From contig JADJOC010000009.1 in assembly GCA_016713965.1 (NCBI GenBank), positions 186,001-250,000 of the forward strand: a DNA stretch of 64,000 nt, given 5' to 3'. The stretch comes from Chitinophagaceae bacterium. GTDB taxonomy: Bacteria; Bacteroidota; Bacteroidia; Chitinophagales; Chitinophagaceae. The position numbers and the translations under genes were made by a program. A model generated the notes under the pieces. The model did not search any database, had not been told where the DNA came from, and was given only the letters and a program-made list of their open reading frames with translations. The number at the start of each line of letters is the position of its first letter. The first letter of the stretch is position 1. Positions 47,068 through 57,186 of this stretch are shown piece after piece.

Positions 47068-48480
47068 TTATTTATTTTTTTTAAATTTAGCAATTAATTC
47101 AACCACCTGCTGATTCTGCAATAATGACGGGTTAACTGCAATAAATTTTTTAATCAATTTTGGGTTGTGAGACATTCCCAATTCCAGTTGTATTAATGCA
47201 TCTTTGGATTTTGATAAAGCAAAAAATGCAAGACTTTTATAAAATAAAAAAACAGGTTTGGCATCTGTTTGTTCATGTGCAAAAAATGCATACTCCAACA
47301 TATCTTCAAAAAGCTCTGCTTTATATAAACAATTTAATAATTCTATCCATCCACTTGTTTTTTTTGGCCTTACCCTCACAACATTTCCTAAATAAGTAAT
47401 GGCATCTTCAAGTCGGCCTATTTCCATATAACATTGTCCCATAGCTAAATTATACTCAGGCTGCAGTGTATGCATTTGAAGTGCAGTTTCCAAAGATTTT
47501 ATTGCAGTTTCCCAATTGGCTTCATTCATATAGGTACGGGCAATTTTATACTGCAGCTGGCTATCATCTTTATTCAGGTGGCTGGCTTTTTTATAATTAA
47601 ACCTGGCCTGGGCATAATTGCCCAGTTTATCGTAGCAATGGCCAATGGCTTCATATATCACTTCTTCGGGCCTGGATAATTCCAATACTTTTTCTAAAAC
47701 TTCTATAGCATCTTTGTACTTACGCAAACGCATATACGCATCACCCATATTACGCCATGCATAATCAAATTTTTCATCAATAGCTACGGCATACTGGTAT
47801 GCATCTATTCCTTTTTCGTATAATTTAAGGCCTTGGTAAGCGGCTCCTAAATTAAACCAGGCCAATTCATTAAAAGGATAATCTTCAATAATTTTCTGGT
47901 GTAATTTTATTCCTTCTTCATTACGTCCGGTAAAATCTGTCCAAAAACATATTTTATATAATGCTTCTTCATTAACAGGATCAATTGACAAAATCATTTT
48001 TAAGCAATCAAATACCTTGTCAAAATCTTCATAATCATCATATACATCGGCCAGTTCAAATAAAAGATCTATTTTTTCTTCCCCATCAAAATTTTCGAGG
48101 GCTGCCTCTAATACAGATGCAGCTTTTTGCTGTTGATCTAAAGCCAGGTAAGCTTCAGTTTTTAAGATATACAAAGTGCTGTCAGAGGAATGTAATATTT
48201 CTGCCTGTTCAAGTACTTCAAGCGCTTCTTTGTAAAAACGTAGTGCCAGCAGCATATCTGCCTTTTTTAAAAGCAATGCTGCTGAATAAGGATATTGCTC
48301 AATCCCATATTCAGCTGCTTCTAAAGCCTGCTGCGTCTGTTCTTTTTCATCAAAATACTCAATAATTCTTTCAAAAGACTCCTCCTCTATAAAAGATGGG
48401 CGTTTGCCAGCCTTTAAATTTTCAAACTGCTGTAATAGTTCTTTTAATTCTTCCTTATCGTGCTGAAATGGATTATTCAT
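47068..48480 (-). CDS. Tetratricopeptide-repeat protein
   Basis: 470 residues, almost wholly TPR helices: at least nine 34-residue units between ~40 and ~430 (for example AWFNLGAAYQGLKLYEKGIDAYQYAV and EAIGHCYDKLGNYAQARFNYKKASHL). No signal peptide or catalytic domain. It should be a cytoplasmic scaffold; partner unknown. Likely monocistronic. Confidence 0.85.
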   Translation of the reverse strand: MNNPFQHDKEELKELLQQFENLKAGKRPSFIEEESFERIIEYFDEKEQTQQALEAAEYGIEQYPYSAALLLKKADMLLALRFYKEALEVLEQAEILHSSDSTLYILKTEAYLALDQQQKAASVLEAALENFDGEEKIDLLFELADVYDDYEDFDKVFDCLKMILSIDPVNEEALYKICFWTDFTGRNEEGIKLHQKIIEDYPFNELAWFNLGAAYQGLKLYEKGIDAYQYAVAIDEKFDYAWRNMGDAYMRLRKYKDAIEVLEKVLELSRPEEVIYEAIGHCYDKLGNYAQARFNYKKASHLNKDDSQLQYKIARTYMNEANWETAIKSLETALQMHTLQPEYNLAMGQCYMEIGRLEDAITYLGNVVRVRPKKTSGWIELLNCLYKAELFEDMLEYAFFAHEQTDAKPVFLFYKSLAFFALSKSKDALIQLELGMSHNPKLIKKFIAVNPSLLQNQQVVELIAKFKKNK

Positions 48481-48602
48481 CTTTTCTTCAATCGGTTAAT
48501 GTAATTTAAGTATTTTCTTTATGAATTAACCAATTTTTCCTTAAAATCAAAGAAAAGTTAAAATATTTGATGAATGGTATATGTATAATTTAAAAAATTT
48601 GT

Positions 48603-48610
48603 TATATTTG
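48603..48610 (+). promoter_or_regulatory. Candidate -7 box TATATTTG of the gene at 48632
   Basis: TAnnTTTG match 21 bp before the chosen ATG. It also argues for the 48632 start over in-frame ATGs at 48581 and 48620. Confidence 0.45.
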
Positions 48611-48631
48611 TTTAATAAAATGTTAATCTCA

Positions 48632-48988
48632 ATGAAACAAGTAAGCAAAATAGTACTAATAATGTGTGCCTTTATAGGTTCTACATTAAGTAGTATGGCT
48701 GACAGGGGGATTGGCAAAAAAAGCAAAAATAAGGTATGGCTAAATATAGCTAGCCCTTCTTCCTCTTTAAAAAATTCAATATCGTTCAACCTGAAAATGG
48801 GTTTAAAATATACAGGTAGCTTACTTGCACCGCAAGAAAATACAAACAAGCATATTTTAAATAATACGTTGGTTACTTATCAAAAAGGTAATGCCGTATA
48901 TATTATTCCATATAAACAGAAAATTATTATACCGGATGTGAAACAAAATTATACCGGATTTAAATTGATCTTAAGAGCTTCTAAATAA
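48632..48988 (+). CDS. Small secreted hypothetical protein
   Basis: 118 residues from ATG 48632, giving a signal peptide MKQVSKIVLIMCAFIGSTLS followed by SMADRG. The mature part is basic (GIGKKSKNKVWLN...YIIPYKQKIIIPDVKQNY) and ends with a beta-like VKQNYTGFKLILRASK. Not recognised. Convergent with the SDR gene, sharing a terminator. Confidence 0.65.
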   Translation: MKQVSKIVLIMCAFIGSTLSSMADRGIGKKSKNKVWLNIASPSSSLKNSISFNLKMGLKYTGSLLAPQENTNKHILNNTLVTYQKGNAVYIIPYKQKIIIPDVKQNYTGFKLILRASK

Positions 48989-49018
48989 AAAAACTTCATA
49001 TTTAATATGAAGTTTTTT
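48987..49018. terminator. Bidirectional terminator
   Basis: AAAACTTCATAT-tta-ATATGAAGTTTT inverted repeat with A/T tracts between the convergent genes at 48988 and 49044. Confidence 0.8.
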
Positions 49019-49043
49019 ATTTAGATCCATTTATTAATCACGG

Positions 49044-49982
49044 CTACAAATTTTCCAACATATCTTTTGTCATTTTTTCCAGGTCAAAATCTTCTTTCCA
49101 CCCCCAATCTTTCCTGGCTACGCTATCATCAATACTACTCGGCCAGCTATTAGCAATTTGCTGCCTGTAATCTGGTACATAAGAAATAAAAAACTTGGGA
49201 ATATGCTTCTTTATTTCTGCGGCAATTTCTTTTGGAGAAAAACTCATGCCGGATATATTGTAAGAAGTGCGTACAGAAACCTTTGAAGCCGGCGCTTCCA
49301 TTAGCTCAATAGTAGCCCTGATGGCATCAGGCATATACATCATAGGCAAGTACGTATCTTCTTCTAAAAAACATTCATACTTTTTTTCACTTAATGCTTC
49401 ATGAAAAATTTCTACCGCATAATCAGTTGTGCCACCACCCGGCGCACTTTTATAGCTTATTAAGCCTGGGTAACGAATACTTCTTACATCAATACCATAC
49501 CGGTTAAAATAATAATTGCACCAAAATTCACCGGCATACTTACTAATGCCGTATACAGTAGTAGGTTCTATAATAGTTTGCTGCGGACAATTTTTTTTGG
49601 GGCTTGTAGGACCAAATACCGCGATACTGCTTGGCCAGTAAACCTTAGACAACTTTTCTTCTTTGGCAATATCCAAAACATTAAGCAGGCTTTGCATATT
49701 TAAGTTCCATGCCAGGTTGGGATTTTTTTCGCCGGTGGCGGATAAAATAGCTGCCAGCAAATATATTTGTGTAATATTTTGGCGGACTACCTGAACATGC
49801 AGCATCTCCTTATTCATCACATCCAGGCTCACATAAGGCCCGGTACCTTTTAATAAATTATTTTCTTCCCGAAGATCAGAAGCTATCACATTGGCATCGC
49901 CATATATTTTTCTTAGTGCCAGCGTAAGCTCTACCCCTATTTGACCGGATGCACCTATTACTAATATTTTTTCTTTAACCAT
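49044..49982 (-). CDS. L-threonine 3-dehydrogenase, SDR (epimerase-like) type
   Basis: 312 residues. Extended SDR: NAD-binding GASGQIG (9-15), LLAAILSATGEKNP, SSIAVFGP and the catalytic YGISKYAGE (Y-x3-K). The TTVYGISKYAGEFWCNYYF and SYKSAPGGGTTDYAVEIF stretches are those of SDR-type threonine dehydrogenases rather than of UDP-sugar epimerases. It oxidises threonine to 2-amino-3-ketobutyrate. Divergent from kdsA. Confidence 0.85.
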   Translation of the reverse strand: MVKEKILVIGASGQIGVELTLALRKIYGDANVIASDLREENNLLKGTGPYVSLDVMNKEMLHVQVVRQNITQIYLLAAILSATGEKNPNLAWNLNMQSLLNVLDIAKEEKLSKVYWPSSIAVFGPTSPKKNCPQQTIIEPTTVYGISKYAGEFWCNYYFNRYGIDVRSIRYPGLISYKSAPGGGTTDYAVEIFHEALSEKKYECFLEEDTYLPMMYMPDAIRATIELMEAPASKVSVRTSYNISGMSFSPKEIAAEIKKHIPKFFISYVPDYRQQIANSWPSSIDDSVARKDWGWKEDFDLEKMTKDMLENL

Positions 49983-50169
49983 AATTTTTCTTTAGGATGA
50001 TTGTAAACTAACAACCAAAAAACAATGACCGCAAGATAATAAAAATGCTCCTGCTTCTACTAATATATCGCTCCCACAGAGGTGATAATTCTTAATATAT
50101 TTCCCATCTAATTCCTAATTACTAATACTAATCCTCAATACCCAATTACCTAATCCGTATCTTAGCAAA

Positions 50170-50989
50170 ATGGAAGATTATTTATCTAAAATTTTTAATC
50201 ATCAGCAATATAATCCCAACAATTTTTTTTTAATTGCCGGACCATGTGTTGTAGAAAGTGATGAAACTGTATTTAACATCGCAGAAAAAACCACTGGGAT
50301 CTGCAAAAATTAAATATTCCTACGTTTTTAAAGCTTCTTACCGAAAAACAAATCGTACACGTGCTACTTCATTTACCGGTATTGGTGATGAAAAAGCATT
50401 GGCATTGATACAAAAAGTTGGACAGCAATTTAATCTTCCTACAACTACAGATATCCATACAGCAGAAGAGGCTTCGATAGCAGCTCAATATGTGGATATT
50501 TTACAAATTCCTGCTTTTTTATGCAGGCAAACAGATTTATTATTAGCTGCAGCGGCTACAGGTAAAATAGTAAATGTAAAAAAAGGGCAATTTTTAAGCG
50601 GTCCGTCGATGAAATTTGCTGTAGAAAAAATTAAATCTGCAGGAAATAATAAAATACTATTAACAGAAAGAGGCAATACATTTGGCTACCAGGATTTAGT
50701 GGTTGATTATAGAAATATACCGTGGATGAAAGAACATAATGTGCCGGTAGTAATGGATTGTACACATTCTTTGCAACAACCCAACCAAACCAGCGGGGTA
50801 ACAGGTGGTAACCCTAAACTGATTGAAACTATTGCCAAAGCTGCAATAGCTACCGGTGCAGATGGATTATTTATAGAAACACATCCTAATCCTGCTGAAG
50901 CTAAAAGTGATGGAGCTAATATGCTAAAGTTAGATTTACTTGAACCTTTATTGGAAAAGTTGGTGAGGTTGAGGGAAGCGGTAGTATAA
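50170..50989 (+). pseudogene. kdsA: 3-deoxy-8-phosphooctulonate (KDO-8-P) synthase, two one-base breaks
   Basis: ATG 50170 opens MEDYLSKIFNHQQYNP...LIAGPCVVESDETV. Adding one A to the A6 run at 50285-50290 and one T at 50321 gives AEKNHWDLQKLNIPYVFKASYRKTNRTR, joining the main block ATSFTGIGDEKAL...VVMDCTHSLQQPNQTSGVTGGNP...FIETHPNPAEAKSDG. About 273 residues, normal length. It makes KDO-8-P for lipopolysaccharide, which is usually essential, so sequence error is the likelier cause of the breaks. TATCTTAG (50158-50165) may be a -7 box. Confidence 0.9.
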
Positions 50990-51074
50990 AGGTTAATTTG
51001 TTGAAATGGGAAAATGCAATATTTATATTTAGAAAAACATCTTTACATATTAACAAATCAACATCTTCACATAA

Positions 51075-51296
51075 TTACAAATACCTCAAAGGATTCCTTC
51101 TTGCATTCAAAATATACCGTTTGATATTCATCCAAAATGCCAAAAAGAAATATACAACTACCGGAGACCCCATTGTTGCAAAAGAAATATAAATAAAATA
51201 CTTACGAATGGTGGAAGTGGCAATACCCATTTTTTCACCGATGGCAGTACAAACGCCAAATACATGCCACTCAATAAAATGTTTAAAACGGTTCAT
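51075..51296 (-). CDS. PspC-domain small membrane protein
   Basis: 73 residues. FGVCTAIGEKMGIATSTIRKYFIYISF followed by a membrane segment (ATMGSPVVVYFFLAFWMNIKRY) is the PspC layout (phage-shock C family), in which the conserved (G/A)VC.GIa...G....iR..f start precedes one or two TM helices. A basic tail ends the protein. Role in envelope stress is inferred from the family. Confidence 0.7.
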   Translation of the reverse strand: MNRFKHFIEWHVFGVCTAIGEKMGIATSTIRKYFIYISFATMGSPVVVYFFLAFWMNIKRYILNARRNPLRYL

Positions 51297-51362
51297 ACTG
51301 CTAATTTAAAAAATAATCCTGTAACTCTTCCTTAATTATTAACAAATTTGCCCTGTTTTTCA

Positions 51363-51370
51363 TAATTTTG
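51363..51370 (+). promoter_or_regulatory. Candidate -7 box TAATTTTG of acnA
   Basis: TAnnTTTG match 57 bp before the acnA ATG; TTTG 12 bp upstream is too near for a standard -33 box. Confidence 0.35.
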
Positions 51371-51426
51371 TAGCTTCCAATGACTATTAATTAGCCCATT
51401 TAAAAATTTTCAACTTATTTAATATT

Positions 51427-53700
51427 ATGGCTTTCGATATAGAAATGATCAAAACGGTGTATAAAAATTTTGCAAACAAAGTAAATACAGCCCGTAAAAT
51501 GGTGGGTAAACCACTCACCCTCACCGAAAAAATATTATATGCTCATCTTACAGAAGGCAATGCAAGCAAAGCTTACGAACGAGGGAAAGATTATGTAGAT
51601 TTTGCACCGGACCGTGTGGCCATGCAGGATGCTACCGCCCAAATGGCCTTACTTCAATTTATGCAAAGTGGCAGAACTAAAGTAGCTGTACCCAGCACTG
51701 TACATTGCGATCATTTAATAGAAGCAAAAGTAAATAGTAAAACAGACCTTAACAGAGCAGTATTTGAAAGCAGCGAAGTATATAATTTTTTGGCTTCTGT
51801 AAGTAATAAATATGGTATTGGCTTTTGGAAACCCGGCGCAGGCATTATCCACCAGGTAGTATTAGAAAATTATGCTTTCCCTGGCGGGATGATGATAGGA
51901 ACAGACAGCCATACCGTAAACGCAGGCGGCCTGGGTAAGATAGCTATAGGCGTAGGTGGCGCAGATGCCTGTGATGTAATGGCAGGATTGCCATGGGAAT
52001 TAAAGATGCCTAAGTTAATCGGTGTAAAACTAACAGGAAAACTTAATGGTTGGGCTGCACCCAAAGATGTAATACTAAAAGTTGCTGGTATCCTTACCGT
52101 AAAGGGTGGTACAGGCGCTGTGGTAGAATATTTTGGGGAAGGGGCTGTTAATCTGAGCTGTACCGGAAAAGGAACCATTTGCAATATGGGAGCCGAAGTA
52201 GGAGCTACTACTTCTACTTTTGGATATGATGAAAGTATGGGCCGTTATTTAAAAGCAACGGGCAGAGAAGAAATTGCCAACCTGGCTGACGGGATAAAAG
52301 AATACTTAACCGGAGATAAGGAAGTATATGATAACCCCGAGGCATATTTTGACCAGGTGATTGAAATAGACCTCAATACCTTAGAGCCACACTTAAATGG
52401 CCCTTTTACCCCTGATTTAGCAACGCCTATTTCTAAAGTGAAAGAAACGGCTATTGCTCACGGATGGCCGATGAAAATTGAAGTAGGCTTGATTGGGAGC
52501 TGCACCAACAGCAGTTACGAAGATATAAGCCGTGCCGTAAGCCTTGCCAGGCAGGTAGCAGACAAAGGTTTAAAATTAAATAGTGAATTTACCATTACTC
52601 CTGGTAGCGAACAGGTAAGATACACTATTGAAAGAGATGGGTTTTTAGAAGCTTTTGATAAAATAGGCGCTACCGTTTTTGCTAATGCCTGTGGCCCTTG
52701 TATAGGCATGTGGGATAGAATGGGTGCAGAAAAACAAGAAAAAAATACCATCGTTCATTCTTTCAACCGCAACTTTGCAAAACGTGCCGATGGCAATCCC
52801 AATACCTATGCTTTTGTAGGCTCACCGGAGCTGGTAACAGCCCTGGCTATTGCAGGTGATTTATCTTTTAATCCTTTAACAGATACTTTAATCAATAATA
52901 AAGGAGAAGCCGTAAAGTTAGATCCCCCCACAGGTTATGAACTTCCGCCAAAAGGCTTTGCTGTGGAAGATCCCGGCTACCAAAAGCCTGCTGATGACGG
53001 AAGCGGGGTAATAGTGAAAGTAGCCCCTGACAGTAAGCGTTTGCAATTACTAGATCCGTTCCCCGCCTGGGAAGGTGTGGATTTAAAAGGATTAAAATTA
53101 TTAATAAAAGCAAAAGGAAAATGTACCACTGATCATATTAGTATGGCTGGCCCGTGGTTAAAATTTCGTGGCCATCTAGATAATATCAGCAATAACATGT
53201 TGATAGGCGCTGTGAATTTTTTTAATGAAAAAACAGACCTGGTAAAAAATCAGCTTACAGGAGAATATGGCCATGTACCAGCTACACAAAGAGCTTATAA
53301 AGCAGCCGGAATAGGCAGCATAGTGGTAGGTGATGAAAATTATGGTGAAGGATCAAGCAGGGAGCATGCTGCAATGGAGCCCCGTCATTTAGGTGTAAGG
53401 GCAGTATTGGTAAAAAGCTTTGCCAGGATCCATGAAACCAATTTAAAAAAACAGGGCATGCTTGCATTAACATTTTGTAATAAAGAAGATTATGATAAAA
53501 TCCTGGAAGATGATACTATAGATATTGAAGGGCTATTATCTTTTACACCTAATAAATCTTTGCATGTAGTTTTACATCATACAGATGGATCAATTGAAAC
53601 TATATTAGTTAACCATACTTATAATGAGCAGCAAATTGAATGGTTTAAAGCAGGTGGTGCATTAAATATTATCCGGAAAGAATTTGCAGAAAAACAATAG
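51427..53700 (+). CDS. acnA: Aconitate hydratase
   Basis: 757 residues, the mitochondrial-type aconitase. Iron-sulfur ligands: GSCTNSSYED (near residue 360) and ANACGPCIGMW (near 425). TDSHTVNAGGLG and the C-terminal swivel domain with GDENYGEGSSREHAAMEPRHLG are present. Converts citrate to isocitrate in the TCA cycle. One of the longest genes here and free of frame breaks, a useful control for sequence quality. Confidence 0.96.
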   Translation: MAFDIEMIKTVYKNFANKVNTARKMVGKPLTLTEKILYAHLTEGNASKAYERGKDYVDFAPDRVAMQDATAQMALLQFMQSGRTKVAVPSTVHCDHLIEAKVNSKTDLNRAVFESSEVYNFLASVSNKYGIGFWKPGAGIIHQVVLENYAFPGGMMIGTDSHTVNAGGLGKIAIGVGGADACDVMAGLPWELKMPKLIGVKLTGKLNGWAAPKDVILKVAGILTVKGGTGAVVEYFGEGAVNLSCTGKGTICNMGAEVGATTSTFGYDESMGRYLKATGREEIANLADGIKEYLTGDKEVYDNPEAYFDQVIEIDLNTLEPHLNGPFTPDLATPISKVKETAIAHGWPMKIEVGLIGSCTNSSYEDISRAVSLARQVADKGLKLNSEFTITPGSEQVRYTIERDGFLEAFDKIGATVFANACGPCIGMWDRMGAEKQEKNTIVHSFNRNFAKRADGNPNTYAFVGSPELVTALAIAGDLSFNPLTDTLINNKGEAVKLDPPTGYELPPKGFAVEDPGYQKPADDGSGVIVKVAPDSKRLQLLDPFPAWEGVDLKGLKLLIKAKGKCTTDHISMAGPWLKFRGHLDNISNNMLIGAVNFFNEKTDLVKNQLTGEYGHVPATQRAYKAAGIGSIVVGDENYGEGSSREHAAMEPRHLGVRAVLVKSFARIHETNLKKQGMLALTFCNKEDYDKILEDDTIDIEGLLSFTPNKSLHVVLHHTDGSIETILVNHTYNEQQIEWFKAGGALNIIRKEFAEKQ

Positions 53701-53950
53701 TATATCTAATATTTATCGCACATAATATTAGTATAGGTTAATTATAAACTTTGTGCCATTTTATTTTTTTTAAAAATAATTTGTAAAATAAGTTTTTTGT
53801 TTAATGTTTAAACATTATATTTGTTTTACAATAATATACTAAAACGCTATACTAATAAAAACAGTTATCTTAGCAATATAAAGTAATAACCCTAGTGAGT
53901 TACTTATATTTAAATCGGTAAAAACGCTTGTCCAAAAAGACCTATAAATT

Positions 53951-53979
53951 GAACCCGTCATAACAATGGCGGGTTTTTA
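53951..53979. terminator. Terminator between acnA and the SET gene
   Basis: AACCCGTCAT-aaca-ATGGCGGGTT with T5 after it. It lies in the 293-bp gap between convergent genes; the rest of that gap is AT-rich and shows no gene. Confidence 0.7.
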
Positions 53980-53993
53980 TTTACTTTGTATCA

Positions 53994-54377
53994 CTAAATT
54001 GCATCAAACCAAACTTTTTTATCATTATCCCAGTCTCCGTTATAGTTGATGGTGAGCTCCTCTCCTTCCTCAATTTTTCTTACAGTTTTTACAAAAATTG
54101 TATTATCCTCAAAATTCATAAAATATTCGCAATTACTTTTATAACTATGGTTATAGATAGGCAGATAACCTAATGCCATACAACACAAGGCATTATCCTT
54201 GCCCCAGTCAAAAATATAATCATGCAATAAAGTTTTATCCAGGTAAAACCTGTCAGCTTTTGTCATTACAATTACAGGTGCAACTTCTATTATAGTACCG
54301 GCAGCAATTTTTTTTGTGGTAAATACGCCCCTGCCTTTATCTTTAATATCATCAATGAATAAACAAGATGTACGCAT
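53994..54377 (-). CDS. SET-domain protein (putative lysine methyltransferase)
   Basis: 127 residues from M at 54377 (MRTSCLFIDDIKDKGRGVFT); an ATG six codons earlier is possible. SET signatures: DKGRGVFTTKKIAAGTIIE at the start, LGYLPIYNHSYKSNCEY (the NHS motif that binds AdoMet), and the end GEELTINYNGDWD with the catalytic-site Tyr. Single compact domain without pre-SET. Substrate unknown; bacterial members are often small stand-alone proteins like this. Confidence 0.8.
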   Translation of the reverse strand: MRTSCLFIDDIKDKGRGVFTTKKIAAGTIIEVAPVIVMTKADRFYLDKTLLHDYIFDWGKDNALCCMALGYLPIYNHSYKSNCEYFMNFEDNTIFVKTVRKIEEGEELTINYNGDWDNDKKVWFDAI

Positions 54378-54464
54378 GCTAATTTTGTTAAACAAATCAA
54401 GTAATTTGCAATGCGAAAATAATTGATAGTTGCCAGCTACATATATTTACCAGTATAGTATACT

Positions 54465-54930
54465 TCAAGCCGTATAAGAATATGCAATGTTTTTATCGAA
54501 GAATTGAAAATTAAGAGTTAATAGTTTATGTAATTCTGGATTGTGTTTTTGGTTGATATGTTGAAAAAAATCATTGATTGCCTGATGAAATTTTGTTGGT
54601 GCATCATAATACCGGGCATTTAATATTTGTTTTTTTGTAAACTTCCATAACCTTTCAGTGATATTTAGAGTAGGGGAATAAGGCGGTAAAACTTTTAGCA
54701 TGGCTTCCCCCGGGCTTCTTGGTGGTTGCCCTGTAAAGGATTCAATTATACTGGATGAATGTTTTTCCAGTTCGTTTTCATTGGTACCGTAACCTACTTT
54801 ATAATGGCTTCATAGCTGCCTTGTTTATAGGCTTTTATCCACTCAATAATACTGTTATAATGGGCATCCGCCAGTTCCCCGATTTTTTCATTGGATAAAC
54901 TAAGGCCCCCTTTAAGGTAAAGGCAATGCA
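54465..54930 (-). pseudogene. IS630-family transposase remnant with internal deletion
   Basis: N-terminal HTH part (LSLSNEKIGELADAHYNSIIEWIKAYKQGS) in broken frames is joined at about 54700 straight to the C-terminal end LPPYSPTLNITERLWKFTKKQILN. The central DDE core with the first two Asp residues is missing, so an internal deletion has occurred. Related by family to the element at 61846. Confidence 0.75.
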
Positions 54931-55278
54931 ATCATTTTTGAACAAGGGGTCAGTAGTAGTGCTATCTTTCGTAATTTAATTGTACAAGTTTCGCAGAACT
55001 TAATTTAAAAATTGCAAGCATCTTCTGAAGCCGTTTCCAAAGGCACTTAGTTTTTTGTCATATATTGATTGCACATTTTTAGGGTGTGGGAAGTATTGCT
55101 TTGCTACTACCGTAAAACCGAACAAAGGAATTCTATTATACTCCTTATATATATTAACATTTTTCCAAATCGTAGATAGACTTCAAATAAGACTATAAGA
55201 TTAGGTATTTTGAGCTCAAAGTTACTATAGTATTGAGTTACTTTCTATTTACTTTTTTTTCTTGATAAAAAAAGTAAT
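54931..55278. other. Gene-free stretch between IS630 remnant and direct repeat
   Basis: 348 bp. No supported gene, RNA or clear repeat. Short open frames exist on the minus strand but none has a start, ribosome site or recognisable motif. Probably decayed flanking DNA. Confidence 0.5.
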
Positions 55279-55535
55279 AAAAAATCAAGGCTGCGAAAAA
55301 TAGCTAAAATTTACTCCGTTCCGCTACAGCGAAAAAAGCTAAACTTAAACTTTTGTACACTAATGAACTAATACAATCATTAGCTTTTGTACTTTATATC
55401 ATCATTTTCGCTGCTTTACGCTCCACTTTGCAAATTTCTTAACGCTATTTTTTCGAGGCCGGCTAACAGGCCTTATTAAAAAACAGTAGTAAGTAATTTC
55501 AGATCTTTAATTTGCGCTTATTTTACCTAATCCTA
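55279..55535. repeat. Left direct repeat of the surface-protein island
   Basis: 257 bp from AAAAAATCAAGGCTGCG to TAATCCTA, about 90% identical by eye to 62904-63265 apart from a MITE in the latter. Contains ATAGCTAAAATTTACT, CTTTTGTACACTAATGAAC and TTCGAGGCCGG blocks. No coding content seen. Confidence 0.8.
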
Positions 55536-55758
55536 TATGACTATAATGTTTAATAAATTAAAGTATAATGATACAAATATTTAAACAAAGTTGATATAAT
55601 GGTGTAAAATATAAAAAATAGTTATAAAAATTTTAATATATAAAGTAATTTTCATAGATTTATCCCAGTTTAAAATTAACCTTAACCAAAATAAAACTAG
55701 TAAAGGCACTTTTAAGTAAATCCAAAACTAGCTGCAATTAATTTTACCTAATCCGGAC

Positions 55759-57033
55759 ATGAAAATAATTATATCCACATTATTATCCTTGATCTTCACA
55801 TTTTCAAGCTACGCACAGGGAAACCATGTATTTACCGGTGGAGAAATATCCAATTTCATGGCAGTAAATCTTTCTACGCCTGGTACACAGACCTGGAATA
55901 CAGACAGGGCAGCGCTGCCAGGTTATTTTAGTGCTGTAAATTCAGCTATTTATACCGGGGCATCTGACGCAGCGCATGTAAATGGCTATATGAAAAAATA
56001 TGGTAACCAGGCTTTTACTTTTGCAGTAGGGAGCGGTAGTGATTTAAGGGCTCTTAGTATAAGTGCCCCCGCTTCTGCTACAGATGCATATGCCGTGGCA
56101 TGGATAAGTGGCGACCCGGGTAACAACCAGGATCCAACTGCACCTAACGCAGGCGCACATCCTACTGCTTCATTTTCTTCACCCATTATTGCAGTTAGCA
56201 ATGTAGGGCAATGGGATTGGCAGGTAGGTAATGCTGGTAATTTAGGAACTGGTACTACCGGTACCGGCGCTGGATTAACCATAAGCGTAAGCATACCGGA
56301 TATGACTTTATTTGCAGAAACTTTAAATTTACGTTTAGTAGGCTGGAACGGTACAAGCTGGATTGATTTAAGTGGTGCATCTACAGCTACAGGTAATAAT
56401 GAAGATGATATTTTAAGCGGCACCATGGTGGCCGGTATTACAGCAATAGGGATTGGTAGTGTGTAAATAATACTTCCCATAAAATTAAAAACCTTTACAG
56501 CCATAGCCAGCAAATGTGATGCCCTGTTGAGATGGATTACTTCAGAGGAAATCAATGCGGATAAATTTACTATTGAACAAAGCAAAGATGGTTTAAACTA
56601 TACACCAGTAGCCAGCATAAATGCTTTAGGCAATATGCAAGGAAGCAGCTATAGCTTATTGGTTACACAACCAACTGACAAAGCCTACTACCGCTTGAAA
56701 ATGATAGACAAAAACGGATCATATACTTATTCACCTGTTAAATTATGTACCACCAATTGCAGCATAAAAGAATACATGTCCATTTATCCTAATCCTGTAA
56801 TAAGCAATGTTAATGTACAGTTGAGCTTTGAAACAGCCTACCAGGGTAAGGCTACCCTTATCATAACCAATGCACAAGGCCAGCAAGTAATGAATAGGAC
56901 CGAGCAAATTTCAAAAGGGGCTAATAAAATAGTGATAGAAATTGACAGAATTGCAGCAGGAACATACTATATCAAGCTAATAGACGTTGATGGAGAAGTT
57001 ATCGGAACTGTTCAAAAATTGATCAAACAATAA
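55759..57033 (+). pseudogene. Secreted protein with type IX secretion C-terminal domain, one in-frame stop
   Basis: Signal peptide MKIIISTLLSLIFTFSSYAQ, then a ~215-residue domain with Gly/Ala/Thr-rich beta sequence (FTGGEISNFMAVNLS...SWIDLSGAS). TAA at 56464-56466 stops it, yet the same frame goes on: ILPIKLKTFTAIASKCDALLRWIT, the common linker before Por/type A sorting domains, and SIYPNPVISNVNVQLSF...GTYYIKLIDVDGE at the end. Without the stop the protein has ~424 residues and would be exported by the T9SS; with it, it loses its sorting signal. Confidence 0.8.
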
Positions 57034-57186
57034 AATGTTACTTAATAAAGATTTCAAATTTTTGATAATGTTCAATAATAAACAGGTTTTTACCTCACTT
57101 TTAAAGGGAGGATTAAAATGAGGAAACAAAAAAAGAAAAATAAAACAGGTTAATAAATTAATTTATATAAAATATACTTATTCCAA

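Noticed and set aside
55986..56585. 199-codon minus-strand open frame
   Set aside because: Antisense shadow of the T9SS-type protein, spanning its in-frame stop; no family-like motif.
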